Source: Paenibacillus tuaregi (GTDB taxonomy: Bacteria > Bacillota > Bacilli > Paenibacillales > Paenibacillaceae). From it: a stretch of 64,000 nt of DNA. Shown piece after piece: positions 1-10,579 of this stretch. The position numbers and the translations under genes were made by a program. The notes under the pieces are model-generated. The model did no database searches. It was not told the DNA's origin and saw nothing but the letters and a program-made list of their open reading frames with translations. The stretch is from assembly GCF_900086655.1 (NCBI RefSeq), contig NZ_LT575476.1, positions 1,324,243 to 1,388,242 of the forward strand, given 5' to 3'. Position 1 is the first letter of the stretch, and the number at the start of each line of letters is the position of its first letter.

Positions 1-1
1 A

Positions 2-1120
2 AATCGTCTGCAGCTGGAGAAGCTCCAAGCTGCGATCCGCGAAGCGGAGCGTCCAGTCATTCTCGCCGGAGGCGGTGTAATCTACTCCGGAGGGCATGAA
101 GCCTTGTACGAATTCGTGAATAACACAGGAATTCCAATTACAACCACATTGCTTGGACTTGGAGCGTTCCCAAGCGGGCACGAGCTCTGGATGGGAATGC
201 CGGGGATGCACGGAACCTATACGGCGAACCACGGGATTCAAGAATCGGACCTGCTGATTAATATCGGCGCCCGCTTTGATGACCGGGTTACCGGGGCACT
301 GGGCGGTTTCGCACCACATGCCAAGATCGTGCATATCGACATTGATCCAGCTGAAATTGGCAAGAACGTGCCAACGGATATTCCGATCGTCGGAGATGCG
401 AAGACCGTACTTGAATTGCTGAACCAGAATCCGGTATATGCGGAGAAAGCGGATGCCTGGAGAGAGCTAACCGCCAAGCGCAAGCTGGAGAAACCTCTGA
501 AATACATTGATTCCGATGAAGAGCTCAAGCCGCAATGGGTCATCGAGCATTTGAACGAAACGACTCATGGTCAAGCGATTGTAACGACTGATGTAGGTCA
601 GCATCAGATGTGGTCAGCCCAGTACTATAAGTTCAATCAACCGCGTTCCTGGATCACCTCAGGGGGACTTGGAACAATGGGATTCGGATTCCCTTCAGCA
701 ATTGGGGCCCAAATGGCACATCCTGAACGCCTGGTTATTTCGATCAACGGCGACGGCGGCATGCAGATGTGTTCCCAGGAGCTTGCCATCTGTGCCATTA
801 ACAATATCCCGGTGAAAATTGTAGTTATCAATAACCAGGTACTGGGTATGGTACGCCAATGGCAGGAATTGATCTATGAGAATCGTTACAGTCACATTGA
901 TCTTGAGGGAAGCCCTGACTTTGTGAAGCTTGCCGAAGCCTACGGAGTAAAAGGGCTCCGGGCAACGAACAAGGAAGACGCGAAGAAAGTATGGCAGGAA
1001 GCCCTGGAGACTCCAGGACCGGTATTGGTTGAGTTCGTGGTACGCAAAGGGGAGAATGTGTACCCGATGGTTACGCAGGGTTCCGCCATTGATCAAATGT
1101 TGATGGGGGATAGCGAATGA
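2..1120 (+). CDS. ilvB: acetolactate synthase large subunit, 5'-truncated by window edge
   Basis: C-terminal part (about 372 residues) of the thiamine-diphosphate enzyme that joins two pyruvates, or pyruvate and 2-oxobutyrate, in the first shared step of valine, leucine and isoleucine synthesis. The frame is open to base 2, so roughly the first 200 residues of a protein usually near 575 lie outside. The ThDP/Mg motif GDGGMQM...VINN is present, followed by the typical GMVRQWQELIY segment and the C-terminal PMVTQGSAIDQM. Its stop overlaps the ilvN start (ATGA), the usual coupling of catalytic and regulatory subunits. Identification is firm; the promoter and any leader are outside the window. 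Confidence 0.95.
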   Translation, partial: NRLQLEKLQAAIREAERPVILAGGGVIYSGGHEALYEFVNNTGIPITTTLLGLGAFPSGHELWMGMPGMHGTYTANHGIQESDLLINIGARFDDRVTGALGGFAPHAKIVHIDIDPAEIGKNVPTDIPIVGDAKTVLELLNQNPVYAEKADAWRELTAKRKLEKPLKYIDSDEELKPQWVIEHLNETTHGQAIVTTDVGQHQMWSAQYYKFNQPRSWITSGGLGTMGFGFPSAIGAQMAHPERLVISINGDGGMQMCSQELAICAINNIPVKIVVINNQVLGMVRQWQELIYENRYSHIDLEGSPDFVKLAEAYGVKGLRATNKEDAKKVWQEALETPGPVLVEFVVRKGENVYPMVTQGSAIDQMLMGDSE

Positions 1121-1611
1121 TGACGATGACTAAGAATCATGCCATTGCGGTATTAGTGAATGACCAGCCGGGTGTGCTGCAGCGGGTATCGGGATTGTTC
1201 GGACGCAGGGGCTTCAATATTGAGAGCATTACTGTAGGCCAATCTGAAGAAAAAGGATTATCGCGCATGGTCATCGTAACCCATGGTGACGATAAAACCC
1301 TTGAACAGATTGAGAAGCAGCTTTACAAGCTGATTGATGTTATTAAAGTTGTGAATTTGAGTTCCAAACCGATGGTAGCCAGGGAATTAGCCTTAATCAA
1401 GGTGAAGTCGGAGCCTTCTGACCGGCCTGAAATTATGGGTCTCGTTGAGACCTTCCGTGCGGCGGTTGTAGATATCGGAACCCACAGCCTGATGGTTCAG
1501 GTAGTGGGCGATACCGAGAAGATTGATGCTATGATTCAACTTCTTGAGCCGTACGGAATACGCGAATTATCCCGGACAGGGGTAACCGCAATGACTCGCG
1601 GCAATGCGTAA
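1117..1611 (+). CDS. ilvN: acetolactate synthase small (regulatory) subunit
   Basis: 164-residue regulatory subunit that confers valine feedback inhibition on IlvB. An N-terminal ACT domain (about residues 5-80) starts with the typical VLVNDQPGVLQRVSGLF and GFNIESITVG stretches; a second ACT-like half follows. The length fits the family. The ATG overlaps the ilvB stop by 4 bases, so translation is probably coupled. The start reads ATG ATG ACG ATG, so three methionines are possible; the first is the overlapping one. Confidence 0.95.
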   Translation: MMTMTKNHAIAVLVNDQPGVLQRVSGLFGRRGFNIESITVGQSEEKGLSRMVIVTHGDDKTLEQIEKQLYKLIDVIKVVNLSSKPMVARELALIKVKSEPSDRPEIMGLVETFRAAVVDIGTHSLMVQVVGDTEKIDAMIQLLEPYGIRELSRTGVTAMTRGNA

Positions 1612-2800
<1,189 letters not shown>

Positions 2801-2827
2801 TATTAAAGTGATGCTGTAAAATATCCG

Positions 2828-2869
2828 GAGACTCTGAAGGCAGTTGATCTGCTATACAGGGTCTCTTTT
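2828..2869 (+). terminator. terminator or attenuator between ilvC and leuB
   Basis: GAGACTCTG (2828-2836) pairs with CAGGGTCTC (2857-2865), one G-T wobble, followed by TTTT. It would end or weaken ilvBNC transcription before leuB. Confidence 0.6.
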
Positions 2870-3006
2870 CTATATCGCTCTGTCAGGCTTATAGCCATAA
2901 CCTATTGAGTTCATAGATTCTATATCTTAGTCTAACCATGCCGGATATGTTACAACAGAATGAGAATGTAAAATGGACTGAAGCAGATAAAAAGGAGTGT
3001 ACAATT

Positions 3007-4086
3007 ATGGCAGATGTAAAAAAAATTGCGGTTATTGCTGGGGACGGCATCGGACCTGAGGTTGTAGCGGAAGCGGAAAAAGTGTTGAAGCGTACGGAGG
3101 AGCTGTTCGGATATCAATTCGAAACTGAACATGCGCTGTTCGGAGGAATTGCCATTGATGAGAAAGGGACTCCGCTGCCACAGGAGACGCTGGAAATATG
3201 CAAATCCGCAGATGCGGTACTGCTTGGTGCGGTAGGTGGACCGAAATGGGATTCTAATCCGAAGGAGCTTCGCCCTGAGACAGGATTGCTGGGCATTCGC
3301 AAGGCGCTTGGTCTGTTCTCCAATCTGCGTCCAGCAGTCGTGTTCGACTGCCTGAAGGATGCTTCCACCTTGAAGCCTGAAGTTCTTGAAGGTACGGACT
3401 TAATGGTTGTCCGTGAGCTGACTGGCGGGATTTACTTCGGTGAGAAGTTCCGCCGTGAAACTGAGAACGGTCAGGAAGCTGTGGATACTTGCGCTTATAA
3501 CGTCTCTGAAGTGGAGCGTATTGTGCGGCAGGCTTTCGAAATCGCCCAGAAGCGCCGCAAAAAGCTGGCTTCAGTGGACAAAGCCAACGTGCTGGAAACC
3601 TCTCGTTTATGGCGCGAAGTTGTAATCCGTGTAGCTCCGGATTATCCGGATGTGGAACTGGAGCATGTGCTTGTTGACAACTGTGCGATGCAGCTGCTCA
3701 GACGTCCGTCAAGCTTTGACGTTATTGTCACCGAGAACATGTTCGGAGATATTCTCAGTGACGAAGCCGCGATGCTGACCGGGTCCATCGGAATGCTGTC
3801 ATCGGCTTCGATGGGGGAAGGCAGCTTCGGTTTGTACGAACCGGTTCACGGCTCAGCGCCTGACATTGCCGGACAGAATGTGGCCAACCCGATAGCTACG
3901 ATCCTCTCTGTCGCCTTGATGTTCCGCTTAACCTTTGGTTATGCCGACGCGGCAGATGCGATTGAAGCGGCGGTTGCAGAGGTGCTGGATGCAGGACACC
4001 GTACTGGAGATATTGCCGTAGACAAGAGTCAGGCGATCAGCACAACGGCAATGGGCGATTTAATCGTTGCGGCAATGAAAAAATAA
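3007..4086 (+). CDS. leuB: 3-isopropylmalate dehydrogenase
   Basis: 359-residue NAD-dependent dehydrogenase that oxidises and decarboxylates 3-isopropylmalate in leucine synthesis. Recognisable are GDGIGPEV near the start, the substrate-loop [38 protein letters not shown] and the NAD-site [15 protein letters not shown]. The ATG at 3007 has AAAAGGAGTGT just upstream; the longer frame from 2938 has no comparable site. Unusually, leuB follows ilvC with no leuA, leuC or leuD beside it, and the next gene is unrelated, so the remaining leucine genes must be elsewhere. Confidence 0.95.
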   Translation: MADVKKIAVIAGDGIGPEVVAEAEKVLKRTEELFGYQFETEHALFGGIAIDEKGTPLPQETLEICKSADAVLLGAVGGPKWDSNPKELRPETGLLGIRKALGLFSNLRPAVVFDCLKDASTLKPEVLEGTDLMVVRELTGGIYFGEKFRRETENGQEAVDTCAYNVSEVERIVRQAFEIAQKRRKKLASVDKANVLETSRLWREVVIRVAPDYPDVELEHVLVDNCAMQLLRRPSSFDVIVTENMFGDILSDEAAMLTGSIGMLSSASMGEGSFGLYEPVHGSAPDIAGQNVANPIATILSVALMFRLTFGYADAADAIEAAVAEVLDAGHRTGDIAVDKSQAISTTAMGDLIVAAMKK

Positions 4087-4116
4087 TCAATGAAAAGTTC
4101 GCTAAATTGACTTTGT

Positions 4117-4131
4117 TTATAATAATTATAA
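4117..4131. promoter_or_regulatory. PerR box upstream of the peroxiredoxin gene
   Basis: TTATAATAATTATAA is an exact match to the Bacillus PerR consensus TTATAATNATTATAA. It lies 136 bases before the peroxiredoxin ATG. Possible promoters just downstream are TTGACT (4151) or TTGCAT (4157) with TGTAAT (4181), so the geometry relative to the start of transcription is uncertain. Confidence 0.75.
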
Positions 4132-4266
4132 AAAAGAAATCCTTCTAATCTTGACTTTGCATTTTTCGGATGATACCATTTGTAATGTAGATTTGGAATT
4201 GCAATAGTTCATAGGGAGAACAGCTTCGGCTTGTTTTCTTACATATTTTAAAGGAGGATTTTAATC

Positions 4267-4812
4267 ATGGCAGAACGTTTGGTAGGTAAACCCGCTCCGG
4301 ATTTTGATCTTGAAATCGTAACAGGAGACGGTAAAGAATTTAGTCGTGCAAAATTGACGGATTACCGCGGTAAATGGTTGGTATTCTTCTTCTATCCACT
4401 CGATTTCACATTTGTATGCCCGACTGAAATCACAGCTTTGAGCGAAGCTTATGAGCAGTTCAAAGCACTGGATACAGAAGTTCTTGGTGCCAGCACAGAC
4501 TCTGTGCACAGCCATAAAGCTTGGATCAACACACCTAAGGACAGCAACGGTCTGGGACAATTGAACTTCCCGCTTGCTGCTGATATTACGAAGAGTGTTG
4601 CCCGTGATTATGGTATTCTGATCGAAGAAGAAGGCGTAGCGCTTCGCGGCTTGTTCATCATCGATCCAGAAGGCGAACTGAAGTACCAAGTGGTTAACCA
4701 CAACGATGTGGGACGCAGTGTTGATGAGACACTTCGTGTGCTTCAAGCTCTGCAATCCGGCGGATTGTGCGCGATGAACTGGAAACCAGGCGACAAAAAC
4801 CTGAACGTTTAA
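4267..4812 (+). CDS. 2-Cys peroxiredoxin (AhpC/TSA family)
   Basis: 181-residue thiol peroxidase that reduces hydrogen peroxide and organic hydroperoxides. The peroxidatic cysteine is Cys51 in FTFVCPTE, and the resolving cysteine is about Cys168 in GGLCAMNWKPG, the arrangement of typical 2-Cys enzymes. It resembles both AhpC and the YkuU-type enzyme; no ahpF is adjacent, so it may use thioredoxin. The start has AAGGAGGATTTTAATC before it. Transcribed alone, between leuB and a strong terminator, with a PerR box upstream that predicts peroxide induction. Confidence 0.9.
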   Translation: MAERLVGKPAPDFDLEIVTGDGKEFSRAKLTDYRGKWLVFFFYPLDFTFVCPTEITALSEAYEQFKALDTEVLGASTDSVHSHKAWINTPKDSNGLGQLNFPLAADITKSVARDYGILIEEEGVALRGLFIIDPEGELKYQVVNHNDVGRSVDETLRVLQALQSGGLCAMNWKPGDKNLNV

Positions 4813-4838
4813 TTTTTTAGATTTGGACATGTTATGAG

Positions 4839-4882
4839 AAGGCCCCCTTATGGTGCTTAAGCGCCAGCCAGGGGGCTTTTTA
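4839..4882 (+). terminator. rho-independent terminator after the peroxiredoxin gene
   Basis: Long stem: AGGCCCCCT pairs with AGGGGGCTT around an inner TGGTGC/GCGCCA stem, followed by a T run. Confidence 0.85.
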
Positions 4883-5027
4883 TCCCATATACCGGGACTA
4901 TTTCCTCAATATTTTATATTTTCTCAGTAGGAAGAGGAATTTACAATCCAGTTACCGAATACGTTATAGGAATCCAAAATGAATAAAGCGCTTCATAATT
5001 GAACCTAATTAAGGAAGGTGAAGGGGA

Positions 5028-5453
5028 ATGAGTTTTTGCTGTGGAGCGAGTATGGTTGGAACGAAAGGTACATTGAAACATTATCGTACGCAAGTCCATA
5101 ATGTTCCCCTGCTCTTCTGTCCGGTCTGCCACCGGGTGGAGGTTCATTATAAAGTAGAGAACGAGTATGAGATTCTGGCTGAATATGCGCATGATGATGG
5201 GGCAGCCGAAGTTGATTTCCAGGATTTTGTGATGGAAGATGAGGAAACGATCTTCGGAAACTGTGTCAATTATGAGAGCGAGGACCCGCTTGATATTGTG
5301 CAGAGCCAGATTGATATGTCCCTGGACTTATTGACGGTGGCGAAGCAGATCCAGGATGAGAAGTGGGAAAGCGAATTGAAGAAGCGGCTTGCGGTTATGA
5401 GTCAAAGACGGACCAAGCTGCTGAATAAAAAAAGCAAGGGCAGCACCAGATAG
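5028..5453 (+). CDS. unknown protein with an N-terminal zinc-ribbon-like motif
   Basis: 141 residues. Cysteines at 4-5 (SFCCG) and 31/34 (CPVCH) suggest a YgiT-like zinc finger, followed by an acidic middle and a basic C-terminal helix ending KKSKGSTR. No membrane segment. The ATG is preceded by AAGGAAGGTGAAGGGG. It sits alone between two terminators. I do not know a function; a nucleic-acid or protein binding role is only a guess from the cysteine pairs. Confidence 0.75.
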   Translation: MSFCCGASMVGTKGTLKHYRTQVHNVPLLFCPVCHRVEVHYKVENEYEILAEYAHDDGAAEVDFQDFVMEDEETIFGNCVNYESEDPLDIVQSQIDMSLDLLTVAKQIQDEKWESELKKRLAVMSQRRTKLLNKKSKGSTR

Positions 5454-5500
5454 CTTCAGGTTATGGCCCTGATAAATAGATATATAATAACATTTTAAGA

Positions 5501-5530
5501 AACTCGGGCCTTTTTGGTTCGAGTTTTTTT
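5501..5530 (+). terminator. rho-independent terminator
   Basis: Ten-base stem AACTCGGGCC (5501-5510) with GGTTCGAGTT (5516-5525), two G-T pairs, loop TTTTT, then T7. Confidence 0.8.
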
Positions 5531-5603
5531 GGCTTCATTCAATTAAGCGAGGGTCTTATTTCTTTTTTTTGAAAATGGCTCAATATGCGCATATCCCACC
5601 TTT

Positions 5604-5649
5604 TTCGACACTTTTTCTGATTGACGAGTTTTGACTTAGTTAATATGAT
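5604..5649 (+). promoter_or_regulatory. sigma-A-type promoter with an adjacent Spo0A-box match
   Basis: TTGACG (5621-5626), 17-base spacer, TATGAT (5644-5649). TTCGACA at 5604-5610 is the reverse complement of the 0A box TGTCGAA and lies just upstream of the -35. The promoter would leave a 5' leader of about 245 bases before the kinase gene. The rest of the 448-base gap (5454-5901) shows no gene; GGGCCGAGGGAGAGCCCTGG near 5701 could fold, but matches no riboswitch I know. Confidence 0.45.
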
Positions 5650-5901
5650 AAATATAGCGGATTTCTAAGTTTTTCCAAGCTGTACAAGCTTAAGATTGAA
5701 TGGGCCGAGGGAGAGCCCTGGCGGCAGAACTCAAGTTCTAACTTCTTTCGCAATATGGATTGAATAACATATGGACTACATAGCCTTCAGCTTTCAATCA
5801 CAGCACATGGGAATCAGGCATCGTTAAGTTCATTCCATATGGATGATGGAATATTGTCGGAATAGGCAGGTACATCATTAGTCAGAAAAGGGGGGATCAA
5901 C

Positions 5902-7026
5902 TTGTTGAGTGAGTTTCAAGAAACTTTGCTTCAATCCGTTCAGGCATTTCAATCAACTGAGCTTGTCAAAAACAAGTATGAGAACGTACTGCAGCATCTT
6001 GACAGTGGTATTCTCTTGTTCGACAGCGAGGGTGTCTTAACATTCATTAATGTTCAAATGGCTAAGCTGCTTGAGCTTCCCCGTCAGTCTCTGATTGGCT
6101 GCAATCTGCTTCAGCTTTTGCGTCATCCTTACTTAAGCAGGTTTAAGCAGAAGAAGATCGTCAGAATCTACAGGGAGACGATATTTCACCGGCGCAAGTA
6201 TCACGAATTGATTGATGAATATGGACGCCACTGGCTCATTACGGTTACCTATGGCGATCAAATGGATGGGGATTTTCTCCTCAGCGTGAAGGACGTTTCC
6301 GATTACAAGCAAATCGAGCAGACGGCTTATCAGAATGACAAGCTGGCCATGCTTGGGAAGATTTCGGCTGCAATCGCTCATGAAATTCGTAATCCTCTTA
6401 CAGCTATACGCGGCTTTATTCAGCTTCTGCGTCCCCATCTTCTCCAACTGGGCAAGGATGAATATGCCCGCATTATATTGATGGAGATTGACCGGGCGAA
6501 CGACATCATACATGAATTTCTTAACTCCTCTAAGCCTTCCGCCCCCCAGAAGACGGTTGTCTGTGTATCTTCCTTATTAAAGGATACACTGCTGCTTACA
6601 GAAAGTGAGGCTTTGATGATGGGCTGTGAAATGCGGCTTCATCATATCAGCGAAGAGCTGTTTGTCTCTATTGATGTTAAACAGATCAAGCAGGTTATTT
6701 TAAATATTATCAAGAACGCCATGGACGCTATCGAAGAGGTTGAAGGCGATCATGCGGGAATGATTGAAATAGGTGCAAAGCAGGAAGGAAACTATGTGAA
6801 CATTTCTATTAAGGACAACGGTAACGGAATGGACAAGACCCTGCTAACCCGGCTCTTTGATCCTTTCTTTACAACCAAGGAGAAAGGCACAGGGCTTGGA
6901 CTGTCCGTCAGCTACAAAATTATTAAAAACCATGGCGGAACCATCTCGGTCGATAGCATGAAGGGAGAGGGCACGGTTTTTATGGTATCGCTTCCATTAA
7001 GCGGCAGGTTTAAAACTGAGTTATAA
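5902..7026 (+). CDS. PAS-domain sensor histidine kinase, sporulation-kinase-like, orphan
   Basis: 374-residue soluble kinase. A PAS domain spans about 25-140 (LDSGILLFDSEGVLTFIN), a HisKA dimerisation domain has the phosphoacceptor His160 in ISAAIAHEIRNPLTAIRGF, and an ATPase domain carries NIIKNAMDAI (N box), DNGNGM (G1) and GTGLGLSVSY (G2). The H-box wording is that of the Bacillus KinA-KinE group that feeds Spo0A. No transmembrane helix and no adjacent response regulator. TTG start at 5902 after AAAGGGGGGATCAAC; TTG 5905 is also possible. The 0A-box match upstream would fit feedback by Spo0A. Confidence 0.85.
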   Translation: MLSEFQETLLQSVQAFQSTELVKNKYENVLQHLDSGILLFDSEGVLTFINVQMAKLLELPRQSLIGCNLLQLLRHPYLSRFKQKKIVRIYRETIFHRRKYHELIDEYGRHWLITVTYGDQMDGDFLLSVKDVSDYKQIEQTAYQNDKLAMLGKISAAIAHEIRNPLTAIRGFIQLLRPHLLQLGKDEYARIILMEIDRANDIIHEFLNSSKPSAPQKTVVCVSSLLKDTLLLTESEALMMGCEMRLHHISEELFVSIDVKQIKQVILNIIKNAMDAIEEVEGDHAGMIEIGAKQEGNYVNISIKDNGNGMDKTLLTRLFDPFFTTKEKGTGLGLSVSYKIIKNHGGTISVDSMKGEGTVFMVSLPLSGRFKTEL

Positions 7027-7236
7027 CATGAACATCCTATGCAAAATGCTGTCAAGATGAGCACCCAAAGGTGCTTTTTCTTATGCTCATTTGAACATTT
7101 TAGGGATTTAAAGCGTTTATCCAAGCCTAGAAGTGGGAAATGTGGTTCATTTGCTCTAAATATCTTGGATATTGCCTTTACATTTGCTTTTGGCTTCAAG
7201 TAAGATGGATAGTAAAACAGATGAGAGAAGGTAACT

Positions 7237-8205
7237 TTGCGGATGAAGACGAATCATTGTAAAATTGTCGATTGCACAATTAGAGACGGCGGTCTCGTGA
7301 ACAACTGGGATTTCAGTGTTGAGTTTGTTCAGCAGCTGTACAAGGGGCTGAATGAAGCTGGCGTTGACTATATGGAAATTGGATATAAAAACTCGCCTAA
7401 ATTATTGACAGGCGCAGATTCGGCAGGTCCTTGGCGTTTCCTGAACGACGAGTTCCTTCGGGAAGTGATCCCGCAAAAAGGTACAACCAAGCTGTCTGCA
7501 CTGGTGGATATCGGCCGTGTGGATGAGAATGATATTTTGCCGCGCTCGGAGAGCATGCTGGACCTGATCCGTGTGGCTTGTTACATTAAAGACGTGGACA
7601 AAGCGCTTCAGCTTGTACAGACCTTCCATGACAGAGGATACGAAACGACTCTGAACATTATGGCCCTGTCCAATGTCATGGAGAATGAGTTGATGGAAGC
7701 ATTTGAGATGATTAATGAAAGTGTTGTAGATGTGGTATACATCGTAGACTCTTACGGAAGCCTTGATTACAAGGATATGGAATACCTCGTACAGAAATTC
7801 AAGACCTACCTCCCGACCAAGAAGCTTGGGGTTCATACCCATAACAATATGCAGCTTGCTTTCTCTAATACTTTGGTGGCTGCCCAGAACGGCGTTGAGT
7901 TCTTGGATGCTTCCGTGTATGGAATGGGCCGCGCCGCCGGGAACTGTCCGACTGAACTGCTCGTTACACATCTGAAGAATACCCATTATAAACTCCGCCC
8001 TGTGCTGGAAGTCCTTGAGAACCTTCTTATTCCGCTGCGTGAAAAAGAAGAATGGGGTTACTTGATCCCTTACATGATCACCGGGACCCTGGACGAGCAT
8101 CCACGTTCTGCAATGGCGATCAGAGCCTCGGCAGATAAAGACAAGGTTGTTGGCTTCTATGACAAATTGACGACACCTGAAGTCAGCTTTGAGAAAAAAT
8201 CATAA
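7237..8205 (+). CDS. DRE-TIM metallolyase family aldolase
   Basis: 322 residues of the HMG-CoA lyase / isopropylmalate synthase / hydroxy-oxovalerate aldolase superfamily. The metal-binding DCTIRDGG motif is at about 12-19, and GVHTHNNMQLAFSNT supplies the metal-binding histidines; GMGRAAGNCPTE is the glycine-rich active-site loop. The substrate is unknown. No partner dehydrogenase lies beside it, which argues against a classic 4-hydroxy-2-oxovalerate pathway. Start is TTG at 7237 or ATG at 7243, with GAGAAGGTAA upstream. Single gene with its own terminator. Confidence 0.8.
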   Translation: MRMKTNHCKIVDCTIRDGGLVNNWDFSVEFVQQLYKGLNEAGVDYMEIGYKNSPKLLTGADSAGPWRFLNDEFLREVIPQKGTTKLSALVDIGRVDENDILPRSESMLDLIRVACYIKDVDKALQLVQTFHDRGYETTLNIMALSNVMENELMEAFEMINESVVDVVYIVDSYGSLDYKDMEYLVQKFKTYLPTKKLGVHTHNNMQLAFSNTLVAAQNGVEFLDASVYGMGRAAGNCPTELLVTHLKNTHYKLRPVLEVLENLLIPLREKEEWGYLIPYMITGTLDEHPRSAMAIRASADKDKVVGFYDKLTTPEVSFEKKS

Positions 8206-8215
8206 CTATAGAAGA

Positions 8216-8246
8216 AACCGGAGGCGAGAAGCTTCCGGTTTTTTTT
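8216..8246 (+). terminator. rho-independent terminator
   Basis: AACCGGAGGC pairs with GCTTCCGGTT (8231-8240), followed by T8. Confidence 0.88.
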
Positions 8247-8325
8247 GTCAAAAAAGAAGGATAACCGCGAAAGATGTGGAATTTTATGAGAAACATAGAT
8301 TTTACATCTGGGGGTCGGAATAGCA

Positions 8326-10446
8326 ATGCGGATCAGAACAGCAGAGAAGATGACAATATATCAGTGGTTGATAGGTTTTGTCATCTTGGTCTGGGCGGGA
8401 ATGATTCCAGCTTCAGTATACAGCAGGGAATCTTACGAATGGTTCGGGAATCTTCACGTTATTGCCCTATTCTTTGCGGGGGCGTTCTGCTTCGCGATCT
8501 TTATTCAAGGCTGGATGCTGTTTACGGACAGGCTGTCCAGAATCAGGCTGTATAGTTCGGTGCTATTCGGGGCGCTTGGTCTAATCAGTCTGCTTAGAAT
8601 GCCTGCCTATGGCAATATGGACTTTTTGAAGGACATGGGTTTGCAATTGAATACGTTGGTCTGGCTCACGCTGATTTCCCATGGACTCAGCGCTGTTGGT
8701 ATACTTATTATCTTCAACGGGAATGACGAAGAAGTCTCACGTAAACATAAATTTCTAACGGCTGCCCTTTCGGCAATTGTACTGACCGGGGGCCTTTATG
8801 CAGTGTATTCTTTCCAGGACAATCTTCCTGAGCTGCTGCCCGCTTCGCCATCGAATCCGTGGATGATGTTGGTGAGTGTGGGCATCATGATTGCGTATGC
8901 CGCTTCATTTACTGCTATTCTGTACAAGAACAGAGTTGAACGTTCGGTTTCGGTATTATCAGTAATTACTGCATTAATTTTTATGATGATGGGGCATTAT
9001 TTGATATTCCTGGCTGAGCCGGAGGTGCTGGGAATGCGGCATTTAACCGGGGAAGCGTTCATGATGATGGCTTACTACTTTGTGCTTAAAGGGGTGTATA
9101 AGCTCACCGTTGAGGAACCCCTGCGCTATCAGCAGGCAGCTGAGGCGAAGATCAAACATCTGGCTTTCTATGATGATTTAACTGGACTTCCAAACCGCCA
9201 CAAATTGAAAATAACACTCCAGAACCAAATCGAGAGGGCCTCCGGCACAGGGATTCCGGCTGCAGTGATTGTCGTGAATATTAACCGGTTTAAAGCGATC
9301 AATGACTCACTCGGTTATTCTGCTGGGGACCGGCTTCTATGTTTAATGGGTGAGAGACTCAGCCGGCTCTGCACCTCAACCGAGGAGGTGTTCCGTATGG
9401 GAGAGGATGAATTCGCCCTGATTGTTGGCGGAGCTTCCAGCATTGATGATATTCAAGATCGAATGGACCAGCTGCTTGTCTCGATGGAGTCTTCGCTTCT
9501 TATTGATAATTCGGAATATCATGTGTCCGTAAGCTTGGGACTGGCTGTATTTCCGGGCGACGGCAGCTCTGCGGACCAGCTTCTTCAGAATGCGGACATG
9601 GCCGTGCATAATGCTAAGGAACAGGGTATTGAATTCAGCCGGTATACCCCATTTATGCAGCTCCATGCCCAGTCGCGTTTCAAGTTGGAGAACGATTTGC
9701 GCAAAGGAATTGAAAGGCAGGAGTTCTACCTCGAGTTTCAGCCGCAGATTCATTTGGACAGCGGCAAGATTGTTGGTCTGGAAGCCCTTGTTCGTTGGAA
9801 TCATCCGGTCCGTGGAGTGATCTCGCCAGCTGAATTTATCCCGCTGGCTGAGGAGAGTGGATTGATCGTACCGCTTGGAGACTGGGTTCTTCAGACGGCC
9901 TGCAGGCAGAATAAGAAGTGGCAGCTTCAAGGGTATGAGCCAATCTGCATCTCGGTGAATCTCTCCATGAGACAGTTCCGCCAATCTCATTTGTCTGAGC
10001 ATATCGGCATGATGCTTGAGGAGATTGGACTTGCTCCCGAATATCTGGAGCTCGAAATAACAGAAAGTATGACCTTTGATAAGGAAGCGGCGTTTGAGCA
10101 GCTTCAGCGCCTGAAGGAGCTGGGAGTACATATCAGTATTGATGATTTTGGTACAGGGTATAGCTCGCTTCATTATTTAAAAAGCCTGCCTATTGATCGC
10201 TTAAAGATTGACCGGTCCTTTGTTAAGGAAGTTATGGAGGACAACAATGATGCGGCGATTGTGTCCACAATCACTTCCATGGCGCATCACCTCAAGCTGA
10301 AGGTGACGGCTGAGGGCGTGGAGAACCAGGAGCAGCTGGAATTTCTGAAGCAGCAGCGGTGTCACGATGGGCAAGGGTATTTATTTAGCAAACCTACGGC
10401 AGCATCGGAGATTGAGAAGCGCTTCCTGAGCAGATCAGCCGGATAA
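8326..10446 (+). CDS. membrane GGDEF-EAL protein, probable cyclic di-GMP phosphodiesterase
   Basis: 706 residues. About seven hydrophobic segments fill residues 10-265 (an integral membrane sensor, MASE-like). A GGDEF domain (about 275-440) begins [12 protein letters not shown] but has GEDEF at about 358-362 instead of GGDEF. An EAL domain (about 455-700) has [34 protein letters not shown] and KIDRSFV, so catalytic and metal residues look intact. Likely activity is hydrolysis of cyclic di-GMP, with the cyclase half reduced to regulation; this is inference. ATG at 8326 follows a GGGGGTCGG site. No partner gene. Confidence 0.88.
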   Translation: MRIRTAEKMTIYQWLIGFVILVWAGMIPASVYSRESYEWFGNLHVIALFFAGAFCFAIFIQGWMLFTDRLSRIRLYSSVLFGALGLISLLRMPAYGNMDFLKDMGLQLNTLVWLTLISHGLSAVGILIIFNGNDEEVSRKHKFLTAALSAIVLTGGLYAVYSFQDNLPELLPASPSNPWMMLVSVGIMIAYAASFTAILYKNRVERSVSVLSVITALIFMMMGHYLIFLAEPEVLGMRHLTGEAFMMMAYYFVLKGVYKLTVEEPLRYQQAAEAKIKHLAFYDDLTGLPNRHKLKITLQNQIERASGTGIPAAVIVVNINRFKAINDSLGYSAGDRLLCLMGERLSRLCTSTEEVFRMGEDEFALIVGGASSIDDIQDRMDQLLVSMESSLLIDNSEYHVSVSLGLAVFPGDGSSADQLLQNADMAVHNAKEQGIEFSRYTPFMQLHAQSRFKLENDLRKGIERQEFYLEFQPQIHLDSGKIVGLEALVRWNHPVRGVISPAEFIPLAEESGLIVPLGDWVLQTACRQNKKWQLQGYEPICISVNLSMRQFRQSHLSEHIGMMLEEIGLAPEYLELEITESMTFDKEAAFEQLQRLKELGVHISIDDFGTGYSSLHYLKSLPIDRLKIDRSFVKEVMEDNNDAAIVSTITSMAHHLKLKVTAEGVENQEQLEFLKQQRCHDGQGYLFSKPTAASEIEKRFLSRSAG

Positions 10447-10451
10447 AGAAA

Positions 10452-10486
10452 AGGGCCAAGAAAGTAAATCTTGCTTGGCCTGTTTG
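10452..10486 (+). terminator. probable terminator after the GGDEF-EAL gene
   Basis: GGCCAAG (10454-10460) pairs with CTTGGCC (10474-10480), followed by a short TGTTT tail. Confidence 0.55.
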
Positions 10487-10516
10487 AATTGATTTTATGT
10501 AAATCATAAAAAACAG

Positions 10517-10545
10517 TTGCAAAATTAACCGTAAGATGATATATT
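10517..10545 (+). promoter_or_regulatory. promoter of the tRNA-Pro/tRNA-Gly pair
   Basis: TTGCAA (10517-10522), 17-base spacer, TATATT (10540-10545), 35 bases before tRNA-Pro. Confidence 0.6.
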
Positions 10546-10579
10546 TATTTTTGTCTTTACGAAATATAGTGCAAGATGA

